A stretch of DNA of 64,000 nt from Alphaproteobacteria bacterium (GTDB taxonomy: Bacteria; Pseudomonadota; Alphaproteobacteria; Rhodobacterales; Rhodobacteraceae). How positions within the stretch are numbered: the first letter of the stretch is position 1; every line of letters starts with the position of its first letter. The notes under the pieces are model-generated. The model worked only from the letters and a program-made list of their open reading frames with translations. It was not told the origin of the DNA and did no database searches. Below are positions 61,884 to 64,000 of the stretch, in pieces. Both the position numbers and the translations under genes were made by a program. The stretch is taken from positions 1 to 64,000 of the forward strand of contig JAUHZO010000015.1 of assembly GCA_030425925.1 (NCBI GenBank). The letters run 5' to 3'.

Positions 61884-62870
61884 ATGAGCATCGGCGCAAA
61901 AATCGCCTGGGACGACACCGTCCTGCCCTTTCAGCTTGACCGTTCCGACATGCGCGGCCGCGTGGCGCGGCTTGACGGCGTGTTGTCGGGCGTGCTGCGC
62001 CAGCACGCCTATCCCCCCACGGTCGAGGCGCTGGTGGCGGAAATGGCCCTGCTGACGGCACTGATCGGGCAGACGGTCAAGCTGCGCTGGAAACTGTCGC
62101 TGCAGGTCCAGACCAACGGCCCGGTGCGCATGATCGCCACCGATTACTATGGTCCCGAGACCGAGGGCGAGGCGGCGCGCATCCGCGCCTATGCCAGCTT
62201 TGACGCCGACCGGATCACCGACGACGCGCCGTTCCAGCAACTGGGCAACGGCTATTTCGCCATCATGATCGACCAGGGCACCGACATGACCCCCTATCAG
62301 GGCATCACCCCGATTGCCGGTGCCAGCCTGTCGGATTGTGCCGCGGCCTATTTTGCCCAGTCCGAACAGTTGCCCACCACCTTTGCGCTGACCTACGGGC
62401 GGTCGACCGAACCGGGAGAAACCGAACGCTGGCGCGCGGGCGGCATCATGCTGCAGCACATGCCCAAGGCGTCGCCCTTTGCGCAGGGCGGCGGTTCGGG
62501 CGAAGAGGGGCTGTTGCTGGCCGAAGACCTTGTGCAGGGCGAGGAAGGCGAGAACTGGGCCAGGGTGAACGCCCATCTTCACACGATCGAGGAACTGGAG
62601 CTGATCGGCCCCAGCGTGCCGCCCACCGACCTGCTCTATCGCCTGTTCCACGAAGAACAGCCGCGGGTCTTCCCGGTGCAGCCGGTTCGGTTCGGCTGCA
62701 CCTGTTCCGAAGACCGGGTGCGGCAAAGCCTGTCGATCTACTCGGCCAAGGACATTCAGAAGATGACCACCCAGGACGGGCGGGTCACCGCGGATTGCCA
62801 GTTCTGCGGCGCGCATTACGACCTGGACCCGCGCACCGTCGGCTTCGAGGCCGAAGATGGCGGCAGCTGA
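61884..62870 (+). CDS. hslO: Redox-regulated chaperone Hsp33
   Basis: Hsp33, 328 residues, becomes an active holdase when oxidised. The zinc-binding Cys residues are CTC (in RFGCTCSEDRV) and CQFC near the C-terminus; the N-terminal part contains ALLTALIGQTVKLRWKLSLQ. ATG 61884 behind AAGGA is chosen. It ends 14 bp inside the next Nudix gene, so the two are probably co-transcribed. A palindrome lies 31 bp upstream. Confidence 0.96.
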   Translation: MSIGAKIAWDDTVLPFQLDRSDMRGRVARLDGVLSGVLRQHAYPPTVEALVAEMALLTALIGQTVKLRWKLSLQVQTNGPVRMIATDYYGPETEGEAARIRAYASFDADRITDDAPFQQLGNGYFAIMIDQGTDMTPYQGITPIAGASLSDCAAAYFAQSEQLPTTFALTYGRSTEPGETERWRAGGIMLQHMPKASPFAQGGGSGEEGLLLAEDLVQGEEGENWARVNAHLHTIEELELIGPSVPPTDLLYRLFHEEQPRVFPVQPVRFGCTCSEDRVRQSLSIYSAKDIQKMTTQDGRVTADCQFCGAHYDLDPRTVGFEAEDGGS

Positions 62871-63459
62871 GCAGCAGGCGGCGCTTTGCCGCGCGCTGTC
62901 AGGCGGGGCGGAGCCGTCTTCGGATTTCGACCTCAACCCGGCGGTTGTCCTGCCCGAGGGGCGCAAGCTGCGTCCCGCCGGGGTGCTGGTGGCGTTCCAG
63001 CCCGGGGCAAACGGGCTGGACCTGGTCCTGACAAAGCGGTCGTCGCGGCTCAGGCACCATCCCGGCCAGATCGCCTTTCCCGGGGGCAAGGTGGATGCGG
63101 GGGATGCCGATGAAACCGCCGCCGCCCTGCGCGAGGCGCATGAAGAGGTCGGTCTGCCCCCCGGTCATGTGACCCTTCTGGGCCGATTGCCGGTGCATGA
63201 AACCGTCACCGGGTTTCTTGTCACCCCGGTTGTGGGGCTGATCCACACGCCGTTCGAGCCCAGGGCCGAGCCGGGCGAGGTGGACGAGGTGTTTGCCGTG
63301 CCCTTTGCCCATGTCACCGACCCGGGCCGCTTTGTCATCGAGGCGCGGCGCTGGCGGGGCCAGCGGCGGCGCTATTACACCGTGCCTTACGGCCCCTACT
63401 ATATCTGGGGTGCCACCGCGCGCATCCTGCGCGGGCTGGCCGAGCGGATCGTCGCATGA
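62857..63459 (+). CDS. Nudix hydrolase, CoA pyrophosphatase-like
   Basis: 200 residues. The Nudix motif is FPGGKVDAGDADETAAALREAHEEVGL, with the CoA-pyrophosphatase (NudL/YeaB) marker LTKRSSRLRHHPGQIAFPGG just before it. It probably cleaves CoA or acyl-CoA to phosphopantetheine and adenosine diphosphate. The ATG at 62857 overlaps the hslO 3' end by 14 bp, and the next gene starts 4 bp before its stop. Confidence 0.9.
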   Translation: MAAAEQQAALCRALSGGAEPSSDFDLNPAVVLPEGRKLRPAGVLVAFQPGANGLDLVLTKRSSRLRHHPGQIAFPGGKVDAGDADETAAALREAHEEVGLPPGHVTLLGRLPVHETVTGFLVTPVVGLIHTPFEPRAEPGEVDEVFAVPFAHVTDPGRFVIEARRWRGQRRRYYTVPYGPYYIWGATARILRGLAERIVA

Positions 63460-64000
63460 CCCGAGTCACGGGACATTGGCTGGAGGCGGCAGACACGCAG
63501 CAGGTGATGGCGATGCTGGAGCAAGCCGGCCATCAGGCGCTGGCCGTGGGCGGCTGCGTGCGCAATGCGCTTCTGGGTGCCGGTGTGACGGATGTGGACA
63601 TCTCGACCGATGCGCGTCCCGAACGGGTCATGGTCCTGGCCGCCGCCGCGGGCTTGCGGGCCGTGCCCACCGGGATCGACCATGGCACCGTTACGGTTGT
63701 GGCGCAGGGCACCGGGTTCGAGATCACCACCTTCCGGGCCGACGTGGAAACCGACGGGCGACGCGCCGTGGTGCGCTTTTCCGACGATGTGGCCGAAGAT
63801 GCGGTGCGGCGCGATTTCACCATGAACGCGCTTTATGCCGACCGTGCCGGGCGACTGGTGGATCCGCTGGGCGGTCTGCCGGACCTCCTGGCGCGGCGGG
63901 TGCGGTTCATCGAGGATGCCGACCGGCGCATCCGCGAGGATTACCTGCGAATCCTGCGCTTCTTCCGTTTCTCGGCCTGGTATGGCGACCCCGAAACCGG
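63456..64000 (+). CDS. CCA tRNA nucleotidyltransferase / poly(A) polymerase family, partial
   Basis: The first 181 residues are visible; the C-terminal part is beyond the window. The class II nucleotidyltransferase motif is VGGCVRNALLGAGVTDVDIST, with GG and the DxD metal-binding pair, followed by FEITTFR and RRDFTMNALYAD. The FIEDADRRIREDYLRILRFFRFSAWYG segment is the start of the head/neck region. ATG 63456 overlaps the Nudix stop by 4 bp. Which enzyme type (CCA-adding or poly(A)) cannot be fixed from this part. Confidence 0.92.
   Translation, partial: MTRVTGHWLEAADTQQVMAMLEQAGHQALAVGGCVRNALLGAGVTDVDISTDARPERVMVLAAAAGLRAVPTGIDHGTVTVVAQGTGFEITTFRADVETDGRRAVVRFSDDVAEDAVRRDFTMNALYADRAGRLVDPLGGLPDLLARRVRFIEDADRRIREDYLRILRFFRFSAWYGDPET

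Noticed and set aside
1-64000. CRISPR arrays, tRNA/rRNA genes and prophage
   Set aside because: No direct-repeat arrays, cloverleaf sequences or phage structural genes were seen by eye in any intergenic region; a tRNAscan/CRISPR search would settle this.

Overview
The window looks like part of an alphaproteobacterial chromosome from the Rhodobacteraceae, Roseobacter group. The evidence is the high G+C content, flagellar regulators FlaF and FlbT next to flagellin, the shared order of the maf-aroE-coaE-dnaQ-secB and rho-mnmE-mnmG-rsmG-parA-parB blocks, a YjbH/YjbF exopolysaccharide pair, and possible CtrA-type boxes. No rRNA, tRNA, CRISPR array or prophage was seen. About 67 protein genes can be supported; most very long ORFs on the opposite strands are high-G+C shadows.

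Layout. (1) 1-125: tail of an IS5-type transposase, cut by the window edge. (2) 284-22867: a large flagellar locus. fliC-flaF-flbT-DUF1217 reads right. fliI reads left. flgB-flgC-fliE-fliQ-flgF-flgG-flgA-flgH-fliL reads right. motB, flgE-flgK-flgL-flgI, motA, a 732-residue unknown protein, flhA-fliR-flhB and a small coiled-coil protein all read left. MS-ring, C-ring, fliP, fliH, fliK and flgD genes are absent here and must lie elsewhere. (3) 23074-28584: a small exopolysaccharide locus (YjbH, YjbF, a sugar-phosphate transferase, a nucleotide-sugar epimerase-like protein and an OPX/Wza exporter). (4) 28655-33397: cytochrome c, an MFS transporter, a Tim44-like/MltA/Smr operon and FxsA. (5) 33455-44005: the probable replication-origin neighbourhood. 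secB, dnaQ, coaE, aroE and maf lie to the left, with dnaQ to maf reading left. rho, mnmE, mnmG, rsmG, parA and parB lie to the right and read right. Between them is a 524-bp, comparatively A+T-rich gap with DnaA-box-like sequences. Three perfect 14-bp parS cores surround it, all inside coding sequence (coaE, mnmG, rsmG). (6) 44002-54167: housekeeping genes hemW, rdgB, rph, hrcA, grpE, mutS, maeB and a PfkB sugar kinase. (7) 54172-64000: exported MsrA, DUF1810, argG, a membrane protein, ilvA, an SDR enzyme, an HPt protein divergent from a REC-PP2C phosphatase (RbaY-like), two Nudix hydrolases around hslO, and the start of a tRNA nucleotidyltransferase.

The main result is the origin/centromere region. 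Its gene synteny matches the Caulobacter oriC surroundings, the genes diverge from the gap, and ParB sites flank it together with parAB. Other points worth following are the unknown 732-residue flagellar-locus protein, the incomplete flagellar gene set, the REC-PP2C/HPt signalling pair, and a near-perfect palindrome between the divergent Nudix and hslO genes.
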